Below are positions 22,788 to 32,380 of a DNA stretch of 64,000 nucleotides, one piece after another (positions within the stretch are counted from its first letter, which is position 1; every line of letters begins with the position of its first letter). Below the pieces are notes generated by a model that made no database searches, was not told the origin of the DNA, and was given only the letters and a program-made list of their open reading frames with translations. Source of the DNA: Nocardioides albertanoniae. Its GTDB lineage: Bacteria; Actinomycetota; Actinomycetes; Propionibacteriales; Nocardioidaceae. A program made the position numbers and the translations under genes. Location of the stretch: NCBI RefSeq assembly GCF_006716315.1, contig NZ_VFOV01000001.1, positions 2,310,501-2,374,500 on the forward strand. The letters run 5' to 3'.

Positions 22788-24857
22788 GTGAGCCGGGGAC
22801 CGAATCAGGCAGCCGGGGCAGCCGAGCTGGAGCTGCCCGGGCTGGTCCGCGACCGCGTCAAGGAGGGGCGGGCGAAGGCGGCGGCCACGCGTGCGCGCAA
22901 GGCGGCCGACGCGGAGATCGCCTCTGTCGACCCGGTCGCGAAGGTGCTCGTCGACCTGCCGATGGCCCATCTCGACCGCCCCTTCGACTATGCGGTGCCG
23001 GCGGCGATGGCCGAGGAGGCCCTGCCCGGGGTGCGGGTCAAGGTGCGCTTCGGGCCCAAGGACGTCGACGGCTTCATCGTGGCCCGCGCGGAGGCCTCCG
23101 AGCATGCCAACCTGCAGCCCCTCAAGCGGGTCGTCAGCCCCGAGCAGGTGCTCACCCCCGCCGTCGCCGCGCTGAGCGAGTCGGTCGCGCGCCGGTATGC
23201 GGGCGCTCGGGCCGACGTGATCCGGCTGGCGGTGCCGCCACGGCACGCGTCGACGGAGAAGGCGGAGCAGGCTGCGACCTCTCCTGGTCTGCCGTACGAC
23301 GCCGAGGCGGCGTCCGCGGCGTGGTCAGGGCACGAGCCGGCGGCCGCCTTCCTGCGACACCTGGCCTCGGGGGGAGCGCCGCGGGCGGTGTGGCACGCTG
23401 CGGCCGGCACCGACCACGCCGACCTGATCGCTCATGCCACCGCGGCCACGCTGGCCTCGGGGCGAGGTGCCCTGGTCGTCGTGCCCGACTGGAAGGATCT
23501 CGCCCGGCTCGACGCCGCGATGACGAAGGTGCTGGGGGAGGGGCAGCATGCCGTGCTGGCCGCCGACGCCGGCCCGGCGCAGCGGTATCGCGAGTTCCTC
23601 CGGGTCTCGCGTGGCCAGGTGCGGGTCGCGATCGGCACCCGCGCGGCGGCCTTCGCGCCGGTGCGCGACCTCGGCCTCGTCGTCGTCTGGGACGACGGCG
23701 ACGACCTGCTCGCCGAGCAGCGCTCGCCCTACCCGCACGCCCGCGACGTGCTGCTGCTGCGAGCCGAGCAGGAGCGTACGGCGGCGCTCGTGGGTGGCTT
23801 CGCGCGCACCGTCGAGGCCGGTTTCCTGGCGGAGACGGGCTGGGCGCAGGAGATCCGCCCGACCCGTGCCCTGGCCCGCAGCCGGGTGAGCATCGAGATC
23901 ACCGGCGACACCGACTTCGACCTCGAGAAGGACCCGCTCACCCGCACCTCCCGGGTGCCTCGCGAGGCCCACGAGATCATCCGCGTCGCGCTCGCGGACG
24001 GGCCGGTGCTGCTGCAGACCCCGCGGCGCGGCTATGCGGCCTCGTTGGCCTGCGACCGATGCCGTACGCCTGCCAGGTGCTCCGCCTGCCAGGGTCCGTT
24101 GCGGCTCGGCGGGCCGGCGACGCCGCCGACGTGCGGCTGGTGCGCGCACGTCGAGGCGGCGTGGGCGTGCGGGGCCTGTGGCGGTTTCGGGCTGCGGGCG
24201 CCGATCATCGGTGAGGCCCGCACGGCCGAGGAGATGGGCCGCTCCTTCCCCGGAGTGCGGGTGATGACCTCTTCGGCGGGCGCCGTCAAGCAGACCGTGC
24301 CGGGGGCGCCGGCCATCGTGGTCGCGACCATCGGCGCGGAGCCGGTCGCCGAGGGCGGCTACACCGCGGTGCTGCTGCTCGACACCTGGCTGCTGCTGGG
24401 GCGGCCGGACCTGCGTACGGACGAGGAGGCGCTGCGCCGCTGGAGCAACGCCGCCGGGCTGGTGCGGCCTGGCGGACGGGTGCTGGTCGTGGGCGACCCG
24501 GCTCTCTCGGTGCTCCAGGCGCTGGTGCGGTGGGACCAGCCCGGGTTCGCCCGGCGAGAGGCGTCGGCCCGCCAGGAGGCGCACCTTCCACCGGCCTCCC
24601 GGCTGGCCACGATCACGGCCACCCCGGGGGCGCTCGATGACGCGCTCACCCTGCTCGCTCTCCCGTCCGGAGGCGAGATCCTCGGGCCGGTGCCGGCCGA
24701 GTCCACCACCGCCGGTGAGCCACGGCTGCGGGCCGTCATCCGGGTGCCGAGATCCCTCGGAGCAGAGCTGAACGGCGCGCTGGGGGAGCTGCAACGGGTG
24801 CGCTCGGCGCGCAAGCTGGACCCGGTGCGGATCCAGGTGGATCCACCGACGCTCTGA
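22788..24857 (+). CDS. priA: PriA-like primosome protein, helicase motifs lost
   Basis: A 689-residue homologue of the replication-restart protein PriA in the actinobacterial form. The N-terminal DNA-binding part is intact (VLVDLPMAHLDRPFDYAVP). The Walker A region is WHAAAGTDHADLIAHATA with no GKT, and motif II reads VVVWDDGDDLL, not DEEH, so helicase activity is not expected. The zinc-binding cysteines remain (CDRCRTPARCSACQ and CGWCAHVEAAWACGACGG). It may act as a scaffold for restart proteins. I prefer GTG 22788: the upstream ATG at 22779 overlaps the -10 TAGGAA (22774-22779). A weak RecA-NDp-like element precedes it. Confidence 0.88.
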   Translation: MSRGPNQAAGAAELELPGLVRDRVKEGRAKAAATRARKAADAEIASVDPVAKVLVDLPMAHLDRPFDYAVPAAMAEEALPGVRVKVRFGPKDVDGFIVARAEASEHANLQPLKRVVSPEQVLTPAVAALSESVARRYAGARADVIRLAVPPRHASTEKAEQAATSPGLPYDAEAASAAWSGHEPAAAFLRHLASGGAPRAVWHAAAGTDHADLIAHATAATLASGRGALVVVPDWKDLARLDAAMTKVLGEGQHAVLAADAGPAQRYREFLRVSRGQVRVAIGTRAAAFAPVRDLGLVVVWDDGDDLLAEQRSPYPHARDVLLLRAEQERTAALVGGFARTVEAGFLAETGWAQEIRPTRALARSRVSIEITGDTDFDLEKDPLTRTSRVPREAHEIIRVALADGPVLLQTPRRGYAASLACDRCRTPARCSACQGPLRLGGPATPPTCGWCAHVEAAWACGACGGFGLRAPIIGEARTAEEMGRSFPGVRVMTSSAGAVKQTVPGAPAIVVATIGAEPVAEGGYTAVLLLDTWLLLGRPDLRTDEEALRRWSNAAGLVRPGGRVLVVGDPALSVLQALVRWDQPGFARREASARQEAHLPPASRLATITATPGALDDALTLLALPSGGEILGPVPAESTTAGEPRLRAVIRVPRSLGAELNGALGELQRVRSARKLDPVRIQVDPPTL

Positions 24858-24920
24858 GCCGCCGCCGCGCCGGTTAGGGTGGTGCCGACAAGCTCGCCGA
24901 TCGGACGCCCGAGGAGACCT

Positions 24921-25466
24921 GTGGCCGTTCAGCCCATCCGACTTTTTGGCGACCCCGTGCTGCGCAAACCAGCTCTCGAGGTCGTCGACTTCGACAAGGA
25001 GCTGCACAAGCTCGTTGCCGACCTCACAGACACCATGCTCGAGGCGCCCGGCGCCGGTCTGGCGGCGCCGCAGCTCGGCGTCAGCCTGCGAGTCTTCACC
25101 TGGAACGTCGACGGCGAGATCGGCCACCTGATCAACCCCGATCTCACGCTCTCCGAGGAGATCCAGGACGGCGGCGAGGGCTGCCTGTCGCTGCCCGACA
25201 TCACCTACGACTGCCGACGCGCCCTCTCGGTGGTCGCGAGGGGCTTCGACATGCACGGCGAGCCGGTCACGATCGAGGGCTCGGAGCTGCTCGCGCGCGC
25301 GATCCAGCACGAGACCGACCACCTCGACGGCATCTTGTTCATCGACCGGCTCGACACCGCGGCACGCAAGGCGGCGATGAAGGAGATCCGCGAGTCGGAG
25401 TGGTTCGGCCTCGAGAAGCCGACGGTCAAGATCTCGCCGCACGCCACGAACGGTTTCGGATTCTGA
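24921..25466 (+). CDS. def: Peptide deformylase
   Basis: Removes the formyl group from the N-terminus of new proteins. The 181 residues hold the three motifs: [18 protein letters not shown] (metal-binding Cys) and QHETDHLDG (the HExxH-type zinc site, here HETDH). GTG 24921 is chosen from GAGGAGA about 4 bases upstream and from the family start [20 protein letters not shown] in the gap after priA suggests a separate promoter. It is followed by fmt after 19 bases, the standard pairing of deformylase and formyltransferase. Confidence 0.95.
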   Translation: MAVQPIRLFGDPVLRKPALEVVDFDKELHKLVADLTDTMLEAPGAGLAAPQLGVSLRVFTWNVDGEIGHLINPDLTLSEEIQDGGEGCLSLPDITYDCRRALSVVARGFDMHGEPVTIEGSELLARAIQHETDHLDGILFIDRLDTAARKAAMKEIRESEWFGLEKPTVKISPHATNGFGF

Positions 25467-25485
25467 TGAGCCTCGAGGAGAAGTA

Positions 25486-26427
25486 ATGCGCTGTGTCTTT
25501 GCCGGCACCCCCGAGGTCGCCGTGCCGTCCCTGGAGGCGATCGCCGCCTCGCGCCACGAGGTCGTCGGCGTCGTGACCCGCCCGGACGCCGCCCAGGGCC
25601 GTAGCAAGCGGCTGGTGCCCTCACCGGTGGCCCAGCGCGCCGAGGAGCTGGGCATCCCGGTGCTCAAGCCCGAGCATCCGCGCGACCCTGAGTTCCAGAC
25701 AGCCCTCAAGGCGCTCGAGCCCGACTGCTGCCCCGTGGTCGCCTACGGCGCGATGCTGCCGCAGACCGCGCTCGACATCCCGGAGCACGGCTGGGTCAAC
25801 CTGCACTTCTCGCTCCTGCCGGCCTACCGCGGCGCCGCCCCCGTGCAGCGCGCCGTCTGGGCGGGTGAGCAGATCTCCGGCGCCACCACGTTCCGGATCG
25901 TCAAGGCGATGGACGCCGGCCCGATCTTCGGCACGATGACGCAGGCGCTGACGCCCCACGAGACCTCCGGGTCGCTCTTCGAGAAGCTCACCGAGGGCGG
26001 TGCCGAGCTGCTGGTGCGCACCCTCGACGGGATCGAGGACGGCTCGCTCGAGGCCCGTGAGCAGCCCGAGGACGGCGTCTCCTACGCCGACAAGATCACC
26101 GTCGAGGACGCTCAGATCGACTGGAAGCAGAGCGCCCTCGCCATCGACCGCCAGGTGCGTGCGTGCACCCCGGCGCCGGGCGCCTGGACGCTGCTCGAGG
26201 GCGAGCGTTTCAAGGTGGGCCCGGTGACGCTCGAGGGCGGCCTCGACATGATCGAGCACCCGGGCATCGCGCCCGGTCAGCTGCTCGTCCGCAAGAACGA
26301 GGTGCTCGTCGGCACCGGCACCGCCACCGTGCGCCTGGGCCGCGTCAAGGCGTTCGGGAAGAAGGAGATGCCGGCCGCCGACTGGGCCCGCGGGGTACGT
26401 CTGGAGTCCGGTGTCACCTTCGGATAG
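25486..26427 (+). CDS. fmt: Methionyl-tRNA formyltransferase
   Basis: Formylates initiator Met-tRNA using 10-formyl-tetrahydrofolate. The 313 residues carry [19 protein letters not shown] at the start, [20 protein letters not shown] and the catalytic signature [20 protein letters not shown] with Asn-His, then the C-terminal OB-like domain ([16 protein letters not shown]). GGAG lies 6 bases before the ATG. It overlaps the rsmB start by 17 bases, so def-fmt-rsmB is a tight translation-related operon. Confidence 0.96.
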   Translation: MRCVFAGTPEVAVPSLEAIAASRHEVVGVVTRPDAAQGRSKRLVPSPVAQRAEELGIPVLKPEHPRDPEFQTALKALEPDCCPVVAYGAMLPQTALDIPEHGWVNLHFSLLPAYRGAAPVQRAVWAGEQISGATTFRIVKAMDAGPIFGTMTQALTPHETSGSLFEKLTEGGAELLVRTLDGIEDGSLEAREQPEDGVSYADKITVEDAQIDWKQSALAIDRQVRACTPAPGAWTLLEGERFKVGPVTLEGGLDMIEHPGIAPGQLLVRKNEVLVGTGTATVRLGRVKAFGKKEMPAADWARGVRLESGVTFG

Positions 26428-27880
26428 GGCGCAGCCGAACAGAGCGCAGTCGGGGAGACGCAACCGCGGTCGCGGGCCACAGGGTCCGGGTCGGTCGGGC
26501 ACGCGTGGTGCCACCAAGCCCGCGGATCCGGCTCGGCTGGCCGCCTTCGAGGTGCTGAAGGCGGTGCGGGTCGACGAGGCGTACGCCAACCTCGTGCTGC
26601 CCCACGTGCTCGGCCGTCTCGGCCTGGAGGGTCGCGACGCGGCGTTCGCCACCGAGCTCGCCTCGGGCACGCTGCGGCAGCAGGGCACCTACGACGCGAT
26701 CCTGGCCGCCTGCATCGACCGGCCGCTGGCCAAGGTCGAGGCGAAGGTGCTCGACGTGCTGCGCCTCGGCGCCCATCAGATCCTGTCGATGCGGGTGCCC
26801 GACCACGCGGCGATCTCGACGAGCGTCGACCTGGCCCGCTCCAAGGTCGGTCAGGGCCCGGCCGGGTTCGTGAACGCCGTGCTGCGCAAGGTCTCCCGAT
26901 CCTCGCTGGAGGAGTGGGTCATCGCGGTGGCACCGGCGCGCGAGAAGGATCACGACGGCTGGGCCGCGGTGGCCTTCAGCCACCCGCGATGGGTGGTCGA
27001 GCGGCTCGCCGAGGCCGTCGGCCGCGACCAGGTCGACGCCCTCCTGGCGGCCGACAACGTGCCTCCGGCGGTGACCCTGGTCGCTCGTCCGGGCCGATCG
27101 AGCCTCGAGGAGCTCGGCGGCGCTCCGACGGCCCACTCGCCGTACGGCGCCACCCTCGAGTCGGGCTCGCCGGCCGGGATCCCCGCCGTCGCCGAGGGGC
27201 GCGCCGGGGTCCAGGACGAAGGCTCACAGCTGGTCGCGCTCGCGCTCGCCGAGGCAGGTCTGGAGAGTCGGGGTCCGGAGGTCTGGCTCGATGCGTGTGC
27301 GGGCCCGGGCGGGAAGTCGGCGCTGCTGGCGGCCCTGGCCTCCCAGCGCGGCGCCTCGCTGGTGGCCAACGAGCGGCAGCCGCACCGCGCCGGCCTGGTG
27401 CGGCAGAACCTCCTCGCGCGGGAGAGCGACGCCCTCGTCCCCGGCGCCGCGGGCGTGGTCGCGGGCGACGGCACTCGGGCGCCGTTCAGGGCCGGCGTCT
27501 TCGACCGGGTGCTCGTCGACGCTCCGTGCACCGGCCTCGGCGCGCTCCGGAGGCGTCCGGAGTCGCGGTGGCGGCGGACGGCTCGAGACCTCGACGTGCT
27601 CATCGACCTGCAGCGGTCGCTCCTCGAGCGTGCGATCGACCTGACCCGCCCCGGCGGTGCGGTGCTCTACGCGACCTGCTCGCCGGTGCTCGCCGAGACC
27701 CAGGGCGTGGTCGAGCATGTGCTCTCGGCCCGCTCCGACCTGCGGGTCGAGCCGATCGCCGCGACCGTCGGACAGGTGCCCAACAGCGCGGGCCCGATCG
27801 CCGGCACCGTGCAGCTGTGGCCGCACCGCCACGGCACCGATGCCATGTTCCTGGCGCTCCTGCGCCGAGACGAGGCCTGA
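26411..27880 (+). CDS. rsmB: 16S rRNA (cytosine-967-C5)-methyltransferase
   Basis: Methylates C967 of 16S rRNA. The 489 residues start with a basic disordered tail ([20 protein letters not shown]), then a NusB-like RNA-binding domain ([20 protein letters not shown], about residues 40-170), then the methyltransferase domain with [14 protein letters not shown] (SAM motif), [16 protein letters not shown] (first active Cys) and LYATCSP (second, catalytic Cys). GTG 26411 lies within the end of fmt. It converges on the LigD-type gene with only 9 bases between stops. Confidence 0.93.
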   Translation: MSPSDRAQPNRAQSGRRNRGRGPQGPGRSGTRGATKPADPARLAAFEVLKAVRVDEAYANLVLPHVLGRLGLEGRDAAFATELASGTLRQQGTYDAILAACIDRPLAKVEAKVLDVLRLGAHQILSMRVPDHAAISTSVDLARSKVGQGPAGFVNAVLRKVSRSSLEEWVIAVAPAREKDHDGWAAVAFSHPRWVVERLAEAVGRDQVDALLAADNVPPAVTLVARPGRSSLEELGGAPTAHSPYGATLESGSPAGIPAVAEGRAGVQDEGSQLVALALAEAGLESRGPEVWLDACAGPGGKSALLAALASQRGASLVANERQPHRAGLVRQNLLARESDALVPGAAGVVAGDGTRAPFRAGVFDRVLVDAPCTGLGALRRRPESRWRRTARDLDVLIDLQRSLLERAIDLTRPGGAVLYATCSPVLAETQGVVEHVLSARSDLRVEPIAATVGQVPNSAGPIAGTVQLWPHRHGTDAMFLALLRRDEA

Positions 27881-27889
27881 GGCGCCGCG

Positions 27890-28846
27890 TCAGTCCTCTG
27901 GCGGGGTCTCGGCCCCGTCGCGCTCGTCTCGCTGCGCCCACTCGAGGAGCTCGGTGAGCGCGAAGGGATGGTCGTCGATGTCGTGGTGGAGGTCGCCGAG
28001 CCTCGCGAACCGCTCGGGCATCGTGGTGATGGTGAAGTCGTCGGGCTCGGCGTCGGGCACCTCGTCCCAGCGCAGCGGCGCGGAGACCCGCGCCTGCGGC
28101 ACCCCGCGCACCGAGTAGGCCGCGGCGATCGTGTGATCCCTGGTGTTCTGGTTGTAGTCGACGAAGAGCTGAGCCGGGTCTCGGTCCTTGCGCCACCACG
28201 CGGTGGTCACGAGCTCGGGCACCCGGCGCTCGACCTCGCGGGCGAACGCGAGCGCGGCGCGGCGTACGTCGTGAAAACCGTGCTCTGCGGGGATCCGGAC
28301 GTAGATGTGGATGCCGCTGCCGCCGCTGGTCTTCGGATAACCGACGGCGCCGAGCTCGGTGAGGACCTCCTGGGCCACCGCGGCGACGGTGCGCACGGTG
28401 CTGAGCGGGCAGGCGGGGCCGGGGTCGAGATCGATGCGCCACTCGTCGGGCTTCTCGGTGTCGTCACGGCGGCTGTTCCACGGGTGGAACTCGACCGTCG
28501 ACATCTGCACCGCCCAGATCACGGCGCCGAGCTCGGTCACGCACAGCTCGTCGGCGGTGCGCGACCAGCGCGGGAAGTAGAGGCGCACGGTTTCGATCCA
28601 GTCCGGTGCGCCCTGGGGGAGCCGCTTCTGGTGCACCTTCGGGCCGTCGAGCCCCTTGGGAAACCTGTGCAGCATGCACGGCCGCTCCCACAGCGCGTTG
28701 ACGATGCCGGGCCCGACCGCGAGGTAGTACTGCACCACGTCGAGCTTGGTCGCGCCGATCTGCGGGAAGTAGACGCGATCCGGGTTGGAGACGCGCACCA
28801 CTCGGTTGTCGACCTCGATCTCCACCGCCGGGGACGTCTTCGCCAT
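27890..28846 (-). CDS. ligD: LigD-type DNA primase-polymerase domain protein
   Basis: A 318-residue stand-alone polymerase domain of the LigD family, archaeo-eukaryotic primase fold, which fills gaps and adds ribonucleotides in non-homologous end joining. Visible motifs: RIDLDPGPACP (catalytic Asp pair), SGGSGIHIYVRI (nucleotide-binding) and LFVDYNQN (third Asp). No ligase or phosphoesterase domain is attached and no Ku gene is in the window, so partners must be elsewhere. ATG 28846 is chosen because TATTGT sits 7 bases upstream, giving a leaderless message. The open frame extends further upstream without homology. Confidence 0.9.
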   Translation of the reverse strand: MAKTSPAVEIEVDNRVVRVSNPDRVYFPQIGATKLDVVQYYLAVGPGIVNALWERPCMLHRFPKGLDGPKVHQKRLPQGAPDWIETVRLYFPRWSRTADELCVTELGAVIWAVQMSTVEFHPWNSRRDDTEKPDEWRIDLDPGPACPLSTVRTVAAVAQEVLTELGAVGYPKTSGGSGIHIYVRIPAEHGFHDVRRAALAFAREVERRVPELVTTAWWRKDRDPAQLFVDYNQNTRDHTIAAAYSVRGVPQARVSAPLRWDEVPDAEPDDFTITTMPERFARLGDLHHDIDDHPFALTELLEWAQRDERDGAETPPED

Positions 28847-28899
28847 GCTCGCGACAATAGAGGATCCGCGCGGCCGAGACCGGGCTACCCGACCTCCGG

Positions 28900-31206
28900 C
28901 TACCAGATCTTCAGGCGCTCGCCGAGCGTGCGGCCCATCTCCTCGGAGTAGGTCGCGGTGAGGTGGTGGCTGTCGCGGTGGGTGATGGAGTCGCCGACGA
29001 CGGTGGAGCAGATGCGGGCGCTGTCGCAGAACAGGTCGTCGAGGTTCAGCGCCTCTACGCGGGCGGCCTTGGCGGCCTTCATCTGCAGGTCGGCGCCCTC
29101 CTGCTGCCTCGCGAGCGGCTTGTAGGTGCACGGCGAGAGCTTCTTGTTGCTGCTCAGGCAGGTGGCAGGGTCGAACTCGAGCGCCGGTACGTCGCGCAGC
29201 CACACCGTCCGCTTCGCGGCCGGCTTCACGTGCTCGAGCAGCCGCTGGTAGCCGCGGTAGACGGCGCGCTGTACCTCGGCTTCGCCGGTGTGCCGGCCCG
29301 CGCCGTCGTGGTAGGCGGCGCCGATCGGGCGCGAGGAGATCAGCAGCAGGTCGGGCTGGATCTTCTTCACCATCGAGAGCATGAACTTGTGGAAGGAGTC
29401 GCACGACGTCATCGGGTCGGTGCTGTCGAGCTTGTCGGGGGTGATCAGCGAGACGGTGCACTGCGGCATCGCCAGCACGTAGGCGCGATAGCCCGAGCGT
29501 TCGGCGATCTCGTCGACCGCCGGGATCCAGTGGCGGGCGTGGGAGTCACCGATGACCACGATCGTCGTCTCGGCGTCCTTGTCGCCGCGCGGGCAGAGCT
29601 TGCGCACGCTCGTGACGTAGTAGTTGCACTCGCCGACGGTCTCGACGTCGTCGGAGAGATGGGTCAGATCCGGTTTGAGGTTGGTGGGGATCGGCTGGTT
29701 CTTGCGAGCCGCCAGGATCGAGGCGTCGACGAGAGCCGGCAGCGGGTCGGGCTCGGGGGCCTTGGCCGCGGGCGGTCCCTCGCTCGAGGCCGGCCGCTCG
29801 GGGCCCTTGGCGTCCGGCGCGTCCGAGGAGCCGGGCGCGTCGGCCTCGGTGAGGGTGATCGCGGGCTGGTAGCCGTCGCGCGCGGTGCTGGTGGCGTAGG
29901 CGTTTGCCCCGAAGCAGGTCACTGCGACCAGGGTGATGCTCAGCGGGTAGAGCGCGACCGGCCCCAGCGCGCCGGCTCTGCGCAGCACCGGCCTGCGCCA
30001 CATCACCCCGCGCCGGAACGGCTCCTCGACGAAGTGGAAGGAGAGGCCGGCCAGAGCGAACGCGAGCGCGACCAGGAGCACCTGCTCCCACCAGTGCAGC
30101 TCGCGACCCAGCTGCAGCTCGGCCAGCACCAGCACGGGGAAGTGCCACAGGTAGAGCGAGTAGGACCAGTTGCCGATGATCTGCAGCGGGCGCACCGAGA
30201 GCAGTCGGCCGACGACCGTCGGGCCGTGCCAGAGGGTGCCGGCCACGATGATGAAGACGCTGCCGAGCACCGGCACGAGCGCCGGCGTGCCGGGGAACGG
30301 GGTCGCGTCGTTGAACTGCAGGCAGGCGCACAGGATGAAGAACATCCCGAACGCCGAGAGCACCTGGGCACGCCAGCGCGCCGTCGCGTCCTGGGTGCCC
30401 TCGCCGAGGAAGGCGATCGCGGCGATCGCGCCCAGGCCGAGCTCCCAGGCGCGGGTGAAGGGCGAGAAGTACGCCGCCTCGGGGCTCGTGCGGGTCAGCA
30501 CGGCCGAGGCCAGGAGCGAGGCCACGATCCCGACCCCGAGGGCGATGATCAGCACCCGTCGACCGCGGTGGTCGAGCCTGTCGGCGCTCTCGGGGCCCTC
30601 GGCGGCGTGGGCGGACTTCCAGCGCCTCATCGCCCACAGGCAGCCCAGGATCACCAGCGGCCACACCAGGTAGAACTGCTCCTCGACCGCCAGCGACCAG
30701 AAGTGCTGCAGCGGCGAGGGCGGCAGCGCCGCGGAGAAGTAGTCGGTCTCGAGCGAGGCGAACCGGAAGTTGGCGGCGAACGCCGCCGACCACAGCGCGT
30801 CGAGAGCGATCTCGCGGGTGCGTACGAAACCGAGGAAGACGGCGGCGTAGACGGTCGTCGCCAGCAGCACCACGGTGGCGGCCGGCAGGATCCTGCGGGC
30901 CCGGCGCGCATAGAAGCCGAGCAGGCTCACCCGGCCCCGCGAGCGGGCCTGGCGCACGAGCTGCTGGGTGATCAGGAATCCCGAGATCGCGAAGAAGACG
31001 TCGACACCGACGAAGCCGCCGGTCAGCGACCCGAACCCGACGTGGAGGGCGACGACCGCGAGCACGGCGATCGCGCGCAGACCCTGGATGTCGGGCCGGT
31101 GACGTGAGGCGCCCGAGTCCGAAGCGGCGGAGCTCGGATCGGTCGAGCTCGGATCGGTGGACGTGGGAGCCGTCGAGCTGGGGGTGGTCGAGCCTGTCGA
31201 GTCCAC
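28900..31206 (-). CDS. OafA/YrhL-type membrane acyltransferase with C-terminal SGNH domain
   Basis: A 768-residue protein that O-acylates a cell-surface glycan. The N-terminus is Ser/Thr/Pro-rich (about 40 residues). Ten or more membrane segments follow, beginning DIQGLRAIAVLAVVALHVGF, where the early His is the catalytic candidate, with FVGVDVFFAISGFLITQQL and SLAVEEQFYLVWPL as family marks. The exported C-terminal SGNH hydrolase-like domain has GDSHARHWIPA (block I) and DSHHLT (block V). GAGGAGG 8 bases upstream supports the GTG at 31206. An in-frame GTG at 31236 is possible. Acceptor unknown. Confidence 0.87.
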   Translation of the reverse strand: MDSTGSTTPSSTAPTSTDPSSTDPSSAASDSGASRHRPDIQGLRAIAVLAVVALHVGFGSLTGGFVGVDVFFAISGFLITQQLVRQARSRGRVSLLGFYARRARRILPAATVVLLATTVYAAVFLGFVRTREIALDALWSAAFAANFRFASLETDYFSAALPPSPLQHFWSLAVEEQFYLVWPLVILGCLWAMRRWKSAHAAEGPESADRLDHRGRRVLIIALGVGIVASLLASAVLTRTSPEAAYFSPFTRAWELGLGAIAAIAFLGEGTQDATARWRAQVLSAFGMFFILCACLQFNDATPFPGTPALVPVLGSVFIIVAGTLWHGPTVVGRLLSVRPLQIIGNWSYSLYLWHFPVLVLAELQLGRELHWWEQVLLVALAFALAGLSFHFVEEPFRRGVMWRRPVLRRAGALGPVALYPLSITLVAVTCFGANAYATSTARDGYQPAITLTEADAPGSSDAPDAKGPERPASSEGPPAAKAPEPDPLPALVDASILAARKNQPIPTNLKPDLTHLSDDVETVGECNYYVTSVRKLCPRGDKDAETTIVVIGDSHARHWIPAVDEIAERSGYRAYVLAMPQCTVSLITPDKLDSTDPMTSCDSFHKFMLSMVKKIQPDLLLISSRPIGAAYHDGAGRHTGEAEVQRAVYRGYQRLLEHVKPAAKRTVWLRDVPALEFDPATCLSSNKKLSPCTYKPLARQQEGADLQMKAAKAARVEALNLDDLFCDSARICSTVVGDSITHRDSHHLTATYSEEMGRTLGERLKIW

Positions 31207-31345
31207 GAGCAGCACCTCCTCAACCGCACTCGTCACATTCGAGCCGACGATAACTTCCGCGACACGCTGATCCCGGAAGGCGCGCCTAGACGATCGACGC
31301 GCGGGCTGACCTGCTGCGCGAGGGCCACCTCGCGCATCGATTCGT

Positions 31346-32239
31346 CTAGTCCAGATCCACGTCGTCGCCTGCGGTGACGGGGCCTGTGGTCGTCGGCAGC
31401 GGGGGAGGGGTGCCGCCGAAGGCGGGGCAGAGCGCCTTGTGGGCACACCAGCTGCACAGCCGGCTTGGGCTGGGCAGCCACTCGCCACTCTCCTGCGCGA
31501 CGCGGATCGCTCGCCAGATCGCCTCGATCTTGCGCTCGGTCGCCAGCAGGTCGGCCTCGTCGGGCACGTAGCGCAAGAGATCGCCCGAGCCGAGGTAGAT
31601 CAGCTGCAGCATCGCCGGCACCACGCCCGTGGTGCGCCAGATCACCAGCGCATAGAACCTCAGCTGGAACAGTGCCTTCGCCTCGTACGCCTCGCTGGGG
31701 ATGCGGCCGCTCTTGTAGTCGACCACGCGGATCCGGCCGTCGGCGGCCACGTCGACCCGGTCGATGAAGCCGCGCAGCAGCAGCTTGGACTCCAAGACAG
31801 TCTCGACGTAGTGCTCGCGCTCGGCAGGCTCGAGACGACGCGGGTCCTCGAGGTCGAAGTAGCGCCGCAGCACCCGCCGGCACGACTCGAGCCAGGTCTT
31901 CTCGCCGCCGGTCTCCTCGCCGTCTGCTTCCTCGCCGAACAGCGTCGCCAACGCCGGGTCGAGGTCGCGTACGTCCTGCCAGGCCTGCTCGATCATCGCG
32001 GCCGCCTGCCGCGGCGTACGCTCGGGAGCGGGCAGGTCGAAGAGGTCTTCGAGCACCTTGTGGACCACGGTGCCCCGGGCGGCCGCCTCCGTGGGCGGCT
32101 CGGGCAGCTGGTCGATCGTACGGAAGCGGTAGAGCAGCGGGCACGAGGTGAAGTCGCCGGCACGGCTCGGCGAGAGCGAGCCCAGCACGTCGACGCCGTC
32201 GACCGGGGTCGAGAGCGAGTCCGCCGGTGACGAGCTCAC
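31346..32239 (-). CDS. RecB-family PD-(D/E)XK nuclease with a four-cysteine cluster
   Basis: A 297-residue nuclease of the RecB/Cas4/AddB type. RecB motifs: GTVVHKVLEDLF at 56-67, Asp160 in RGFIDRVD and the catalytic VVDYKSG with Asp174 and Lys176. Four cysteines (33, 262, 265, 271) in the C-x228-C-x2-C-x5-C arrangement match iron-sulphur nucleases. It probably trims DNA ends during repair. Homologues sit beside the proteasome genes in other actinobacteria. GTG 32239 overlaps the TGA of a 26-codon leader ORF, and the promoter matches the PafBC/RecA-NDp consensus, so DNA damage should induce it. Confidence 0.88.
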   Translation of the reverse strand: MSSSPADSLSTPVDGVDVLGSLSPSRAGDFTSCPLLYRFRTIDQLPEPPTEAAARGTVVHKVLEDLFDLPAPERTPRQAAAMIEQAWQDVRDLDPALATLFGEEADGEETGGEKTWLESCRRVLRRYFDLEDPRRLEPAEREHYVETVLESKLLLRGFIDRVDVAADGRIRVVDYKSGRIPSEAYEAKALFQLRFYALVIWRTTGVVPAMLQLIYLGSGDLLRYVPDEADLLATERKIEAIWRAIRVAQESGEWLPSPSRLCSWCAHKALCPAFGGTPPPLPTTTGPVTAGDDVDLD

Positions 32240-32316
32240 GCCGACCCCGCCGAGCGGCGCGCAGAATACGGAGACGGCCGCCTGAGGCCCGTGGTCAATC
32301 GCTGGCGCTCGCTCAT
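32236..32316 (-). CDS. Leaderless 26-residue leader ORF, coupled to the nuclease gene
   Basis: ATG at 32316-32314 opens a 26-codon frame (MSERQRLTTGLRRPSPYSAR...) that ends at a TGA overlapping the nuclease GTG by two bases (GTGA). TAGTGT (32329-32324) is 7 bases upstream, so the ATG should be the first or nearly first base of the transcript. The nuclease has no good Shine-Dalgarno of its own, so translation likely depends on ribosomes finishing this ORF. The peptide is very basic and may have no function beyond coupling. Confidence 0.5.
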   Translation of the reverse strand: MSERQRLTTGLRRPSPYSARRSAGSA

Positions 32317-32323
32317 GGGGTCG

Positions 32324-32346
32324 ACACTATGGGTAGGCACCGACAC
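32324..32346 (-). promoter_or_regulatory. PafBC/RecA-NDp-type promoter of the nuclease
   Basis: On the minus strand GTGTCGGTG (32346-32338), 8 bases, then TAGTGT (32329-32324) matches the RecA-NDp consensus TTGTCRGTG-N8-TAnnnT at every defined position except the first T. This element is recognised by the PafB-PafC activator, whose genes are at 48322-50324. Confidence 0.7.
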
Positions 32347-32380
32347 CCGGCCTTCACCGCACCTCAAGTACGCTCGGAGC

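Noticed and set aside
28847..29461. In-frame upstream extension of the LigD-type gene
   Set aside because: It is Arg/Pro-rich, overlaps the acyltransferase gene on the same strand and has no family similarity; the -10 at 28859-28854 points to 28846.
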